DNA from: Ryuthela nishihirai
Lineage: Eukaryota; Arthropoda; Arachnida; Araneae; Heptathelidae
Assembly (NCBI GenBank): GCA_038380435.1
Contig: JAWZYU010000020.1
Span: forward strand, 41,324,307-41,388,306
Length of the DNA stretch: 64,000 bases
Reading direction: 5' to 3'
Position numbers and translations under genes: made by a program. This document shows positions 1-11,859 of the stretch, in pieces. The notes under the pieces are model-generated. The model searched no databases. It saw only the letters and a program-made list of their open reading frames with translations, and was not told the origin of the DNA. How positions within the stretch are numbered: position 1 is the stretch's first letter; each line of letters opens with the position of its first letter.

Positions 1-611
1 TGTGCAGATTAACTAGGGTGATCCGTTAACGTGCGGAAAATTGTTTCATTTCTCAAATTACCTAGGTAATCTGCAAATTACCTGGCTAATCTGCACATTA
101 CCTACTAGGCAGTCGTTAAAGTGAAAATAAGATCTTTGCTGGAACAACAGGAACGTTTCTGTACGCTTAAATTAACATAATGTTATTTATCTAGTGTCCG
201 AGAGTAGAGTTGAAACCAGGGTCATCCCTCTGTCAACATGAATCAGTCGTCCGAATTATAAAAAACGCCCCCAAAATGAGCAGGCCAAGTGAGAACGAAT
301 CATTTTAGTGATTCGTTATCAAGAATGAATCACTTTACCGATTCGTTCTCACTTGGCCTCCGCTCATCCGGGGCGTTTTTTATAATGCGGACGAGTGAAT
401 CACGTGACACGAAGATTCATATTCAAGAGATTCACCACTATGAGAGAAACAAAGTTTTGAACTTTAACGATACGGAAGCCGTTAATGTGCACATTACCTA
501 GGTAAAATGCGGAAAACCCTTGATTCCGCACGTTAACGGAGCAAATCAGTTAATCTGCAGATTAGCTAGGTAATGTGCACATTAACGGCTTTCGAGCTTT
601 AGCGGTAACAC
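1..611. mobile_element. Palindromic DNA element (about 660 bp family), copy 1, cut by window start
   Basis: This matches the reverse complement of 51853-52510 nearly end to end; its missing end lies outside the window. The visible end carries the terminal motif CTTTAGCGGTAAC. The centre (about 247-405) is a long imperfect hairpin: CGTCC..ATTATAAAAAACGCCCC and its complement flank a second stem built on GGCCAAGTGAGAACGAATC. The outer parts carry repeated palindromic modules of the type TTACCTAGGTAAT and GTTAATGTGCACATTAAC. No coding potential is visible, so this is a non-autonomous foldback-type element whose superfamily I cannot assign. Confidence 0.75.
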
Positions 612-741
612 ATACAGAATAAAAATTTTATTATGGGGAGTTTTTTACGCTGTTAAAAATGTTTGCCCTTCTATTTTACCTCTTCAAAAGAGGGAAATCT
701 GTAAATTCTTGTTCTTTCACGTCTTACCAAACCGAAGGACA

Positions 742-1281
742 GGTTGAGCTGTTTTGCCTGTGAGCACTTCGTTTCACACAATGAACCAAATGAACAGGTC
801 ACAAGGACCCCCCCCCCCAAGCTAAGAGAAGGCTGGGAGAAGGAGACTCAGTGAACTGTTGTTAAGAAACAGATGGGAGCTCTCTTCAAGGCAATCCAGC
901 GTATTCTCTAACGTGCATAGGGTATAGGTATTCTGCACACGGTACAGTCGCTCAAAAAAGTATCCGAACACTATGGTTGCTTACAGAATTGAGAAAAAAT
1001 ATCTGGCAACGATCTTTTTAGAAATTAGTGATCTGGCAAGCTTCGTGTCACGTGACACAAAGCTTGCCAGATTACTAATTTCTAAAAAAAATCGTTGCCA
1101 GATATTTTTTCTCAATTTTGTAAGCAACCATAGTGTTCGGATACTTTTTTGAGCGACTGTACCATGGTTTATGTCCCATCCAATGGACGGCGGCACTTCC
1201 AAGCCCATCGTTGCCACCTTTCTGTCCGAGGGCAAGGCGGGATTTAGTAGAGGTAAATCTCAACGTTGGCAAACTGAGGAA
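742..1281 (-). mobile_element. SINE-A, old copy split by a MITE
   Basis: A diverged minus-strand copy running from a 3' end like GCTGTTTTGCCTGTGAGC to the region before the tRNA head (GAGGTAAATCTCAACG). It is interrupted at 945-1159 by a Tc1-type MITE between the ..CACACGG and CCATGG.. parts of the SINE core. The tRNA head itself is missing or unrecognisable. Confidence 0.75.
945..1159. mobile_element. Tc1/mariner-type foldback MITE (CAGTCGCTCAAAAAAGTATCC ends)
   Basis: A near-perfect inverted repeat of about 105 bp per arm begins CAGTCGCTC and ends GAGCGACTG and is flanked by TA on both sides (943-944, 1160-1161). The centre is TTCGTGTCACGTGACAC. TA target duplication and this style of terminus are typical of Tc1/mariner. 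It has no coding capacity. Confidence 0.85.
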
Positions 1282-1373
1282 AAGGCAGTGATTAAATGTT
1301 ATTGCCATGGAATAAATCAATTATTTTTCAATCATTTGCTTTCCTGTAGCAAGAACATTTCAGTTTGATACGC

Positions 1374-1620
1374 CATTGAGGAGATCTGTAGAAAGACAAC
1401 AACAACAGATAGATAATACAGAAAAGAAACATCCGCATTGAGGAGATCTGTAGAAAGACAACAACAACAGATAGATAATACAGAAAAGAAACATCCGCAT
1501 TGAGGAGATCTGTAGAAAGACAACAACAACAGATAGACAGCAGAGAAAAGAAACATCCGCATTGAGGAGATCTGTAGAAAGACAACAACAACAGATAGAC
1601 AATACAGAAAAGAAACATCC
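1374..1620 (-). repeat. 62-bp tandem repeat, four units, inside a SINE-B copy
   Basis: Four units start at 1374, 1436, 1498 and 1560 with exact 62-bp spacing. Each contains GAGGAGATCTGTAGAAAGAC, three ACA triplets and CAGAAAAGAAACATCC. The last unit passes directly into the SINE-B head at 1621. On the minus strand the unit is the SINE-B body just after the tRNA region (ATGGATGTTTCTTTTCTG), so an internal SINE segment was multiplied. Confidence 0.85.
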
Positions 1621-1696
1621 ATACCTAATGTCCGAACCCAGGTCTCTTTCATTAGCAGCCAAGCGCGCTAATCACTTAGCCGTCGAGACCGTATAC
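1621..1696 (-). mobile_element. SINE-B tRNA-like head
   Basis: On the minus strand this reads as a tRNA-like region with GGCTAAGTGATTAGCGCGC (A-box region) and CCTGGGTTCGGAC (B-box region), followed by ATGGATGTTT. It is alignable by eye with the SINE-B copies at 39808 and 32721. The body continues into the 62-bp repeat array on its left. Confidence 0.7.
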
Positions 1697-2163
1697 CGCC
1701 ATTTTTGTGGCCTTCCTTCGAGATAAATGCGAACACAGTAAATGATATCACCAGCAAAGAATGTTTTCTTAAGAGCGCATAGAAACTGAGGAATTTTAGA
1801 TAAAAATACTTTTAAATTACTTCTAGAGGCAAGTAATCATTTTAGATGTGAGATCTGAGACGTCAGCAGCATCATCATCAGGTACTAGATAAATGCGTAA
1901 CAAGTAATATTTATTTTACCTTCAGCTTACTCTCAGCAACAATTTACTATAAAAGATAAATTGCTTATTTTTCTTATTCTGGTTTATGTTTAAAAGCTCA
2001 TTTTGGTTGATAGAAGATGTGGATGGGAGTGGAGCTGGATTCGACTGCTTTTATTTAAGTGATAAGGTCAAACTCGGCAATAAAACATGGCACTGGAGGT
2101 ATGGTTTGGTTTTTGGAACTCTGATGGAGCTTCTGTTACATATAATGGACTTAATGGCTGGAT
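1697..2163. other. Unassigned AT-rich sequence
   Basis: I see no gene, repeat array or recognisable element here. Only short chance reading frames are present. Confidence 0.5.
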
Positions 2164-2176
2164 CATTGAGGCTCCA

Positions 2177-2512
2177 GGGGCGGGGGTGGCTCAGTCGGTA
2201 GCGCACCAGGCTCGTAATCTGCAGTTCCCAGGTTCGAGTCCCAGCTGGGTCAGCGTTGAGATTTATCTCCGCAAAACTCTCCGCCCTGCCCACGGTCAGT
2301 AGAGGACACCGATGGGCTTGGAATAGGCCATACCCTGTGCACGTTAAAGAACACGCTGGATGGCCTTGACGGGAGGCTACCATCTGTCTTCCAACATCTG
2401 TTCCAGTGGGTCCCCTCCCCCAACCTTCTCTGAGCCTTCCGGGTCCATGTGACCTGGCCATTTAGCCCATTGTGTGCAAAAAAGTGCCGTTCAGAGGTAA
2501 AACAACACAACC
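2177..2512 (+). mobile_element. SINE-A, near full length
   Basis: An intact head (TGGCTCAGTCGGTAGCGC and GGTTCGAGTCC) is followed by the core and a 3' end of the AAAACAACACAACC type. The flanking repeat CATTGAGGC occurs at 2164-2172 and 2513-2521, extendable with mismatches, and is the probable target-site duplication. The CCGTCCGTCGGATGGGACG portion of the core is missing: GATGGGCTTGGAATAGGCC runs directly into ATACCCTGTGC. Confidence 0.9.
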
Positions 2513-2521
2513 CATTGAGGC

Positions 2522-3020
2522 AACAAGGGTTCAGGAGAGGTTGGAGAAGATGATGTTGTCAGGAAAGAAATGGAAGTCTTATCAAAGCAATTCAGAACAT
2601 TCAAAGTTCCATCAAAAGAAAGTTTAGCTTTTGGGCCAATAGGTATCTTCTTTCTCGCCGAATGCAGAGAGGGGATTAGTGGAGAAAATGTCAACGCAGG
2701 TACAGTGAAGATTCGAACTTCTGAACATGAGATTAAAATCCTGGCTCTCTACAGACTGAACTAACCCTTCTTTCCTTTTTTGAAGTAAAATATCAGTGCC
2801 TTATAGTTTGGACTTTTACTGACCTACCTTATTAGAAAAGATATCCATCAATGTTTAAAAATAATAATGATAATTATATTTTATTAAAAATAATAAAAAT
2901 AATAAACGAAAAACCCTAGTCTTACTCCGCCAAAAAAAGAAAGCAGTTTATAAGATGTACTAAAAATGATTTCGTATAAATTGTGAAACATTTCTTCAGT
3001 GCCTTTTCAATTCTGTGAAG
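2522..3020. other. Unassigned AT-rich sequence
   Basis: Single-copy-looking sequence with A/T-rich runs near 2860-2920. Nothing recognised. Confidence 0.5.
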
Positions 3021-6000
3021 TTAGGTTGCTCTGTCTCTGAGGGAATTTTTTATTTTGCACACATTGAGCTAAATAGCAGGGTCACAAGGACCCCAAGGGC
3101 TCAGATAAGGTCGAGGGAAGGATCTATTGGACAGCTGTTAGGAGACAGGTGGAAGCTTCCCGTCAAGACCATTCATTGTGTTCTTTAACATGCAGAGGAT
3201 ATGGCTCTCCCATACACGGAAAGGGAAGGATCTATTGGACAACTGTTAGGAGACAGGTGGTAGCTTCCCGTCAAGACCATTCATTGTGTTCTTTAACATG
3301 CAGAGGATATGGCTCTCCCATACACGGAAAGGGAAGGATCTATTGGACAACTGTTAGGAGACAGGTGGTAGCTTCCCGTCAAGACCATTCATTGTGTTCT
3401 TTAACATGCAGAGGATATGGCTCTCCCATACACGGAAAGGGAAGGATCTATTGGACAACTGTTAGGAGACAGGTGGAAGCTTCCCGTCAAGACCATTCAT
3501 TGTGTTCTTTAACATGCAGAGGATATGGCTCTCCCATACACCGAAAGGGAAGGATCTATTGGACAGCTGTTAGGAGACAGGTGGTAGCTTCCCGTCAAGA
3601 CCATTCATTGTGTTCTTTAACATGCAGAGGATATGGCTCTCCCATACACGGAAAGGGAAGGATCTATTGGACAGCTGTTAGGAGACAGGTGGAAGCTTCC
3701 CGTCAAGACCATTCATTGTGTTCTTTAACATGCAGAGGATATGGCTCTCCCATACACGGAGAGGGAAGGATCTATTGGACAGCTGTTAGGAGACAGGTGG
3801 AAGCTTCCCGTCAAGACCATTCATTGTGTTCTTTAACATGCAGAGGATATGGCTCTCCCATACACGGAAAGGGAAGGATCTATTGGACAGCTGTTAGGAG
3901 ACAGGTGGTAGCTTCCCGTCAAGACCATTCATTGTGTTCTTTAACATGCAGAGGATATGGCTCTCCCATACACGGAGAGGGAAGGATCTATTGGACAGCT
4001 GTTAGGAGACAGGTGGAAGCTTCCCGTCAAGACCATTCATTGTGTTCTTTAACATGCAGAGGATATGGCTCTCCCATACACGGAAAGGGAAGGATCTATT
4101 GGACAGCTGTTAGGAGACAGGTGGTAGCTTCCCGTCAAGACCATTCATTGTGTTCTTTAACATGCAGAGGATATGGCTCTCCCATACACGGAAAGGGAAG
4201 GATCTATTGGACAACTGTTAGGAGACAGGTGGAAGCTTCCCGTCAAGACCATTCATTGTGTTCTTTAACATGCAGAGGATATGGCTCTCCCATACACGGA
4301 AAGGGAAGGATCTATTGGACAACTGTTAGGAGACAGGTGGTAGCTTCCCGTCAAGACCATTCATTGTGTTCTTTAACATGCAGAGGATATGGCTCTCCCA
4401 TACACGGAGAGGGAAGGATCTATTGGAAAACTGTTAGGAGACAGGTGGTAGCTTCCCGTCAAGACCATTCATTGTGTTCTTTAACATGCAGAGGATATGG
4501 CTCTCCCATACACGGAAAGGGAAGGATCTATTGGACAACTGTTAGGAGACAGGTGGTAGCTTCCCGTCAAGACCATTCATTGTGTTCTTTAACATGCAGA
4601 GGATATGGCTCTCTCATACACGGAAAGGGAAGGATCTATTGGACAACTGTTAGGAGACAGGTGGAAGCTTCCCGTCAAGACCATTCATTGTGTTCTTTAA
4701 CATGCAGAGGATATGGCTCTCCCATACACGGAAAGGGAAGGATCTATTGGACAACTGTTAGGAGACAGGTGGTAGCTTCCCGTCAAGACCATTCATTGTG
4801 TTCTTTAACATGCAGAGGATATGGCTCTCCCATACACGGAAAGGGAAGGATCTATTGGACAACTGTTAGGAGACAGGTGGTAGCTTCCCGTCAAGACCAT
4901 TCATTGTGTTCTTTAACATGCAGAGGATATGGCTCTCCCATACACGGAGAGGGAAGGATCTATTGGACAACTGTTAGGAGACAGGTGGTAGCTTCCCGTC
5001 AAGACCATTCATTGTGTTCTTTAACATGCAGAGGATATGGCTCTCCCATACACGGAAAGGGAAGGATCTATTGGACAGCTGTTAGGAGACAGGTGGTAGC
5101 TTCCCGTCAAGACCATTCATTGTGTTCTATAACATGCAGAGGATATGGCTCTCCCATACACGGAGAGGGAAGGATCTATTGGACAACTGTTAGGAGACAG
5201 GTGGTAGCTTCCCGTCAAGACCATTCATTGTGTTCTTTAACATGCAGAGGATATGGCTCTCCCATACACGGAAAGGGAAGGATCTATTGGACAACTGGTA
5301 GGAGACAGGTGGTAGCTTCCCGTCAAGACCATTCATTGTGTTCTTTAACATGCAGAGGATATGGCTCTCCCATACACGGAAAGGGAAGGATCTATTGGAC
5401 AACTGTTAGGAGACAGGTGGTAGCTTCCCGTCAAGACCATTCATTGTGTTCTTTAACATGCAGAGGTTATGGCTCTCCCATACACGGAGAGGGAAAGATC
5501 TATTGGACAACTGTTAGGAGACAGGTGGTAGCTTCCCGTCAAGACCATTCATTGTGTTCTTTAACATGCAGAGGATATGGCTCTCCCATACACGGAGAGG
5601 GAAGGATCTATTGGACAACTGTTAGGAGACAGGTGGAAGCTTCCCGTCAAGACCATTCATTGTGTTCTTTAACATGCAGAGGATATGGCTCTCCCATACA
5701 CGGAAAGGGAAGGATCTATTGGACAACTGTTAGGAGACAGGTGGTAGCTTCCCGTCAAGACCATTCATTGTGTTCTTTAACATGCAGAGGATATGGCTCT
5801 CCCATACACGGAAAGGGAAGGATCTATTGGACAACTGTTAGGAGACAGGTGGTAGCTTCCCGTCAAGACCATTCATTCTGTTCTTTAACATGCAGAGGAT
5901 ATGGCTCTGTCATACACGGAAAGGGAAGGATCTATTGGACAACTGTTAGGAGACAGGTGGTAGCTTCCCGTCAAGACCATTCATTGTGTTCTTTAACATG

Positions 6001-9000
6001 CAGAGGATATGGCTCTCCCATACACGGAAAGGGAAGGATCTATTGGACAACTGTTAGGAGACAGGTGGTAGCTTCCCGTCAAGACCATTCATTGTGTTCT
6101 TTAACATGCAGAGGATATGGCTCTCCCATACACGGAAAGGGAAGGATCTATTGGACAACTGTTAGGAGACAGGTGGAAGCTTCCCGTCAAGACCATTCAT
6201 TGTGTTCTTTAACATGCAGAGGATATGGCTCTCCCATACACGGAAAGGGAAGGATCTATTGGACAACTGTTAGGAGACAGGTGGAAGCTTCCCGTCAAGA
6301 CCATTCATTGTGTTCTTTAACATGCAGAGGATATGGCTCTCCCATACACGGAAAGGGAAGGATCTATTGGACAACTGTTAGGAGACAGGTGGAAGCTTCC
6401 CGTCAAGACCATTCATTGTGTTCTTTAACATGCAGAGGATATGGCTCTCCCATACACGGAAAGGGAAGGATCTATTGGACAACTGTTAGGAGACAGGTGG
6501 TAGCTTCCCGTCAAGACCATTCATTGTGTTCTTTAACATGCAGAGGATATGGCTCTCCCATACACGGAAAGGGAAGGATCTATTGGACAACTGTTAGGAG
6601 ACAGGAGGTAGCTTCCCGTCAAGACCATTCATTGTGTTCTTTAACATGCAGAGGATATGGCTCTCCCATACACGGAAAGGGAAGGATCTATTGGACAACT
6701 GTTAGGAGACAGGTGGAAGCTTCCCGTCAAGACCATTCATTGTGTTCTTTAACATGCAGAGGATATGGCTCTCCCATACACGGAGAGGGAAGGATCTATT
6801 GGACAACTGTTAGGAGACAGGTGGAAGCTTCCCGTCAAGACCATTCATTGTGTTCTTTAACATGCAGAGGATATGGCTCTCCCATACACGGAAAGGGAAG
6901 GATCTATTGGACAACTGTTAGGAGACAGGTGGTAGCTTCCCGTCAAGACCATTCATTGTGTTCTTTAACATGCAGAGGATATGGCTCTCCCATACACGGA
7001 AAGGGAAGGATCTAATGGAGAACTGTTAGGAGACAGGTGGTAGCTTCCCGTCAAGACCATTCATTGTGTTCTTTAACATGCAGAGGATATGGCTCTCCCA
7101 TACACGGAAAGGGAAGGATCTATTGGACAACTGTTAGGAGACAGGTGGTAGCTTCCCGTCAAGACCATTCATTGTGTTCTTTAACATGCAGAGGATATGG
7201 CTCTCCCATACACGGAAAGGGAAGGATCTATTGGACAACTGTTAGGAGACAGGAGGTAGCTTCCCGTCAAGACCATTCATTGTGTTCTTTAACATGCAGA
7301 GGATATGGCTCTCCCATACACGGAAAGGGAAGGATCTATTGGACAACTGTTAGGAGACAGGTGGAAGCTTCCCGTCAAGACCATTCATTGTGTTCTTTAA
7401 CATGCAGAGGATATGGCTCTCCCATACACCGAAAGGGAAGGATCTATTAGACAACTGTTAGGAGACAGGTGGAAGCTTCCCGTCAAGACCATTCATTGTG
7501 TTCTTTAACATGCAGAGGATATGGCTCTCCCATACACGGAAAGGGAAGGATCTATTGGACAACTGTTAGGAGACAGGTGGTAGCTTCCCGTCAAGACCAT
7601 TCATTGTGTTCTTTAACATGCAGAGGATATGGCTCTCCCATACACGGAAAGGGAAGGATCTATTGGACAACTGTTAGGAGACAGGTGGTAGCTTCCCGTC
7701 AAGACCATTCATTGTGTTCTTTAACATGCAGAGGATATGGCTCTCCCATACACGGAAAGGGAAGGATCTATTGGACAACTGTTAGGAGACAGGTGGAAGC
7801 TTCCCGTCAAGACCATTCATTGTGTTCTTTAACATGCAGAGGTTATGGCTCTCCCATACACGGAAAGGGAAGGATCTATTGGACAACTGTTAGGAGACAG
7901 GTGGAAACTTCCCGTCAAGACCATTCATTGTGTTCTTTAACATGCAGAGGATATGGCTCTCCCATACACCGAAAGGGAAGGATCTATTGGACAGCTGTTA
8001 GGAGACAGGTGGAAGCTTCCCGTCAAGACCATTCATTGTGTTCTTTAACATGCAGAGGATATGGCTCTCCCATACACGGAGAGGGAAGGATCTATTGGAC
8101 AACTGTTAGGAGACAGGTGGAAGCTTCCCGTCAAGACCATTCATTGTGTTCTTTAACATGCAGAGGATATGGCTCTCCCATACACGGAGAGGGAAGGATC
8201 TATTGGACAACTGTTAGGAGACAGGTGGAAGCTTCCCGTCAAGACCATTCATTGTGTTCTTTAACATGCAGAGGATATGGCTCTCCCATACACGGAAAGG
8301 GAAGGATCTATTGGACAACTGTTAGGAGACAGGTGGTAGCTTCCCGTCAAGACCATTCATTGTGTTCTTTAACATGCAGAGGATATGGCTCTCCCATACA
8401 CGGAAAGGGAAGGATCTATTGGACAACTGTTAGGAGACAGGTGGAAGCTTCCCGTCAAGACCATTCATTGTGTTCTTTAACATGCAGAGGATATGGCTCT
8501 CCCATACACGGAAAGGGAAGGATCTATTGGACAACTGTTAGGAGACAGGTGGAAGCTTCCCGTCAAGACCATTCATTGTGTTCTTTAACATGCAGAGGAT
8601 ATGGCTCTCCCATACACGGAGAGGGAAGGATCTATTGGACAACTGTTAGGAGACAGGTGGTAGCTTCCCGTCAAGACCATTAATTGTGTTCTTTAACATG
8701 CAGAGGATATGGCTCTCTCATACACGGAGAGGGAAGGATCTATTGGACAACTGTTAGGAGACAGGTGGAAGCTTCCCGTCAAGACCATTCATTGTGTTCT
8801 TTAACATGCAGAGGATATGGCTCTCCCATACACGGAAAGGGAAGGATCTATTGGACAACTGTTAGGAGACAGGTGGTAGCTTCCCGTCAAGACCATTCAT
8901 TGTGTTCTTTAACATGCAGAGGATATGGCTCTCCCATACACGGAGAGGGAAGGATCTATTGGACAACTGTTAGGAGACAGGTGGAAGCTTCCCGTCAAGA

Positions 9001-10378
9001 CCATTCATTGTGTTCTTTAACATGCAGAGGATATGGCTCTCCCATACACGGAAAGGGAAGGATCTATTGGACAACTGTTAGGAGACAGGTGGAAGCTTCC
9101 CGTCAAGACCATTCATTGTGTTCTTTAACATGCAGAGGATATGGCTCTCCCATACACGGAAAGGGAAGGATCTATTGGACAACTGTTAGGAGACAGGTGG
9201 AAGCTTCCCGTCAAGACCATTCATTGTGTTCTTTAACATGCAGAGGATATGGCTCTCCCATACACGGAAAGGGAAGGATCTATTGGACAGCTGTTAGGAG
9301 ACAGGTGGTAGCTTCCCGTCAAGACCATTCATTGTGTTCTTTAACATGCAGAGGATATGGCTCTCCCATACACGGAGAGGGAAGGATCTATTGGACAACT
9401 GTTAGGAGACAGGTGGTAGCTTCCCGTCAAGACCATTCATTGTGTTCTTTAACATGCAGAGGATATGGCTCTCCCATACATGGAGAGGGAAGGATCTATT
9501 GGACAACTGTTAGGAGACAGGTGGAAGCTTCCCGTCAAGACCATTCATTGTGTTCTTTAACATGCAGAGGATATGGCTCTCCCATACACGGAAAGGGAAG
9601 GATCTATTGGACAACTGTTAGGAGACAGGTGGTAGCTTCCCGTCAAGACCATTCATTGTGTTCTTTAACATGCAGAGGATATGGCTCTCCCATACACGGA
9701 GAGGGAAGGATCTATTGGACAACTGTTAGGAGACAGGTGGTAGCTTCCCGTCAAGACCATTCATTGTGTTCTTTAACATGCAGAGGATATGGCTCTCCCA
9801 TACACGGAAAGGGAAGGATCTATTGGACAGCTGTTAGGAGACAGGTGGTAGCTTCCCGTCAAGACCATTCATTGTGTTCTTTAACATGCAGAGGATATGG
9901 CTCTCCCATACACGGAGAGGGAAGGATCTATTGGACAACTGTTAGGAGACAGGTGGTAGCTTCCCGTCAAGACCATTCATTGTGTTCTTTAACATGCAGA
10001 GGATATGGCTCTCCCATACACGGAAAGGGAAGGATCTATTGGACAGCTGTTAGGAGACAGGTGGTAGCTTCCCGTCAAGACCATTCATTGTGTTCTTTAA
10101 CATGCAGAGGATATGGCTCTCCCATACACGGACCAAGGCTTAACATTCTATCCGACGGATGGCGCCCTTTCCAAGCCCATCGGTGTCTGCTTTCTCACGG
10201 AGTGCTGACCGAGAGTTAAAGACAAAGCTATCATTAATGATATTATTTTTAATGAAAATGATAAATTATATAAATATATTATTATCATTAAAGATATTAT
10301 TATCTTTTGATAGCCATTTTCAGCCATATTGGGACTCGAACCTAGGAGCTGCAGGTTACGACCCTGGCATATTGTTGA
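3021..10378 (-). mobile_element. SINE-A copy hosting a giant internal tandem expansion
   Basis: The left flank (3021-3112) is a SINE-A 3' end on the minus strand (GGTTGCTCTGTCTCTGAG, TTTTGCACACATTGAGCTAAAT, GGGTCACAAGGACCCC). The right flank (10133-10210) continues the core exactly where the array leaves it (CCAAGGCTTAACATTCTATCC, CCAAGCCCATCGGTGTC). Part of the tRNA head survives at about 10327-10370 (GGGACTCGAACCTAGGAGC). An AT-rich stretch (10217-10326) replaces the part between core and head. The array 3113-10132 therefore lies inside one SINE. Confidence 0.9.
3113..10132 (-). repeat. 65 x 108-bp satellite derived from the SINE-A core
   Basis: Exactly 7,020 bp equals 65 units of 108 bp, and phase is kept from first to last unit, so no net insertion or deletion is present. 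The unit runs GAGGGAAGGATCTATTGG through GCTTCCCGTCAAGACC and AACATGCAGAGGATATGG to CCCATACACGGA; every part aligns with the SINE-A core. Units differ only by substitutions, mostly at three recurrent sites: GGAAGC/GGTAGC, GGAAAGGG/GGAGAGGG and GGACAACTG/GGACAGCTG. Because 108 is divisible by 3, one plus-strand frame stays open for long stretches, broken at 7013 (TAA), 7448 (TAG) and 8681 (TAA). I treat that frame as a by-product, not a gene, because it is antisense SINE sequence. Confidence 0.97.
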
Positions 10379-11449
10379 CTTAATCAAACCCTGTCGCACG
10401 CTGCGTAGTAAAACACGATTCATGATCGTAGTAAATCGCTGCTCTGAATCACGAAGGATTCAATTATGCGCAATTATTTTAATTTTCCCCCATTTCGTGA
10501 TGCATAATAATGTAAACGTTAACCATTTTGAAGTACATTATTTTGCAGTAAAGACATTCAATTAGATTTGAGGAAAATCATCGCATTTATATTGATTAGA
10601 GAGTTTTCTAGAATCGGTAGAAATTTTTTGTTGGATTTCGTCGTATCTCATTAGCATATTTCCTCCAGAAGATGACTCTAGTGTGACAGATGACCTATTC
10701 GATCAAAAATAATTGAAGAACTTTCCGAGGAAGGAATAAATTAGTTTCTAATTAATGGAGTAAAGATGCAAATGGAGCTTTCGCGAAACAAATTTTTTCT
10801 TCTTCCAATAATGGATTTTTTTTCCTTTTTTTAAAGATAGAAAAATGCAACGCTTATTTCTAACAAATTAGGTTGTATGCATATGTTTCATAGCAGTTGA
10901 AGGGATAAACAAAAAAAAAAACACGTCAATTTGAAATTCAAATGACAACCCAAATGAAAGAAGTTTTGATTACATTAGAATTTGTATTATTTGTTTAGTC
11001 AGGTAGAAAAGCCGAAAAAAAAAGCAAATGTATCTATCAAAAGAGAGAGAGAAAAAAAAGCGCAAATGAAAAAAAAAAGCGCAAACGAGAAAAAAAAAAG
11101 CGCAAATGTATCTGTCAAATTTATACACTTGTATTCGTCTGGAATTGTGTTCGGTTTGAAAGGAAGTAGAAAATGCACAATTGAAGTGAGGAGAGCGAAT
11201 TTAAAAAAAAATCGTTTTTAAAACAAAATTTGTATCATATTGAAGGGAAAAAGTAACGCTTGTTAATTATAACTGACGGAATCATAGAAATACTTAAGAG
11301 CTTTTAGTCTATCTCATCAGGCCAAAATGAGTTTGTCGCTAATAGAAACACTTACAAAAAGTGCGCTGAAACTTTGCGATAGCTTTTTTCTTTTTGAATT
11401 ATGAGCTCTTTCCTTCCTATTTCTCTTCGTTTTTAAAAGTTTTGCATCC
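10379..11449. other. Unassigned AT-rich sequence with a small A-rich tandem repeat
   Basis: Mostly AT-rich, no gene recognised. Around 11045-11108 a roughly 21-bp unit (AAAAAAAAGCGCAAATG with variants) is repeated three to four times. It gives a lysine-rich chance frame of no credible coding value. Confidence 0.5.
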
Positions 11450-11460
11450 GACTCACTTTG

Positions 11461-11847
11461 GGTTGGGTTGTTTTACCTCTGAGTGGCACTTTTTTGCACA
11501 CACCATGGGCTAAATGGCCAGGTCAGATGGACCCCGTAGGCTCAGAGAAGGTTGGGGGAGGGAATCCACTGGAACAGCTTTTGGGAGACAGATGGTAGCC
11601 TCCCGTCAAGGCCATCCAGCATGTTCTTTAACGTGCACAGGGTATGGCTCTCCCACACACGGGGCCACGGCTTAACGTCCCATCCGACGGACGGCGGCCT
11701 TTCCAAGCCCATCGGTGTCCCCTACTGACCATGGGCAGGGCGGGGAATTTCGCGGAGATAAATCTCAACGCTGACCCAGCTGGGACTCGAACCTGGGAAC
11801 TACAGATTACGAGCCTGGCGCGCTACAGACTGAGCCCCCCCCCCCCC
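11461..11847 (-). mobile_element. SINE-A, full length with target duplication
   Basis: Complete from GGTTGGGTTGTTTTACCTC to the head and a 5'-terminal C-run. The duplicated target GACTCACTTTG is at 11450-11460 and 11849-11859. The C-run (about 16) is expanded relative to other copies. Confidence 0.93.
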
Positions 11848-11859
11848 CGACTCACTTTG

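Noticed and set aside
1328..1662. Leucine/cysteine-rich minus-strand open frames of about 100 codons
   Set aside because: They are translations of the 62-bp tandem repeat in three frames and have no independent support.
3149..7015. A 1,288-codon open frame looking like a giant repeat protein
   Set aside because: It is antisense SINE-A core repeated with a period divisible by 3. It is broken by point stops in the same array and has no plausible promoter or non-repetitive domain.
3113..10132. CRISPR-like array
   Set aside because: Units are directly adjacent with no variable spacers, are 108 bp long and derive from a SINE. The context is a eukaryotic genome.
10982..11221. Lysine-rich frame of 79 codons
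   Set aside because: Produced by an A-rich short tandem repeat (AAAAAAAAGCGCAAATG-like units).
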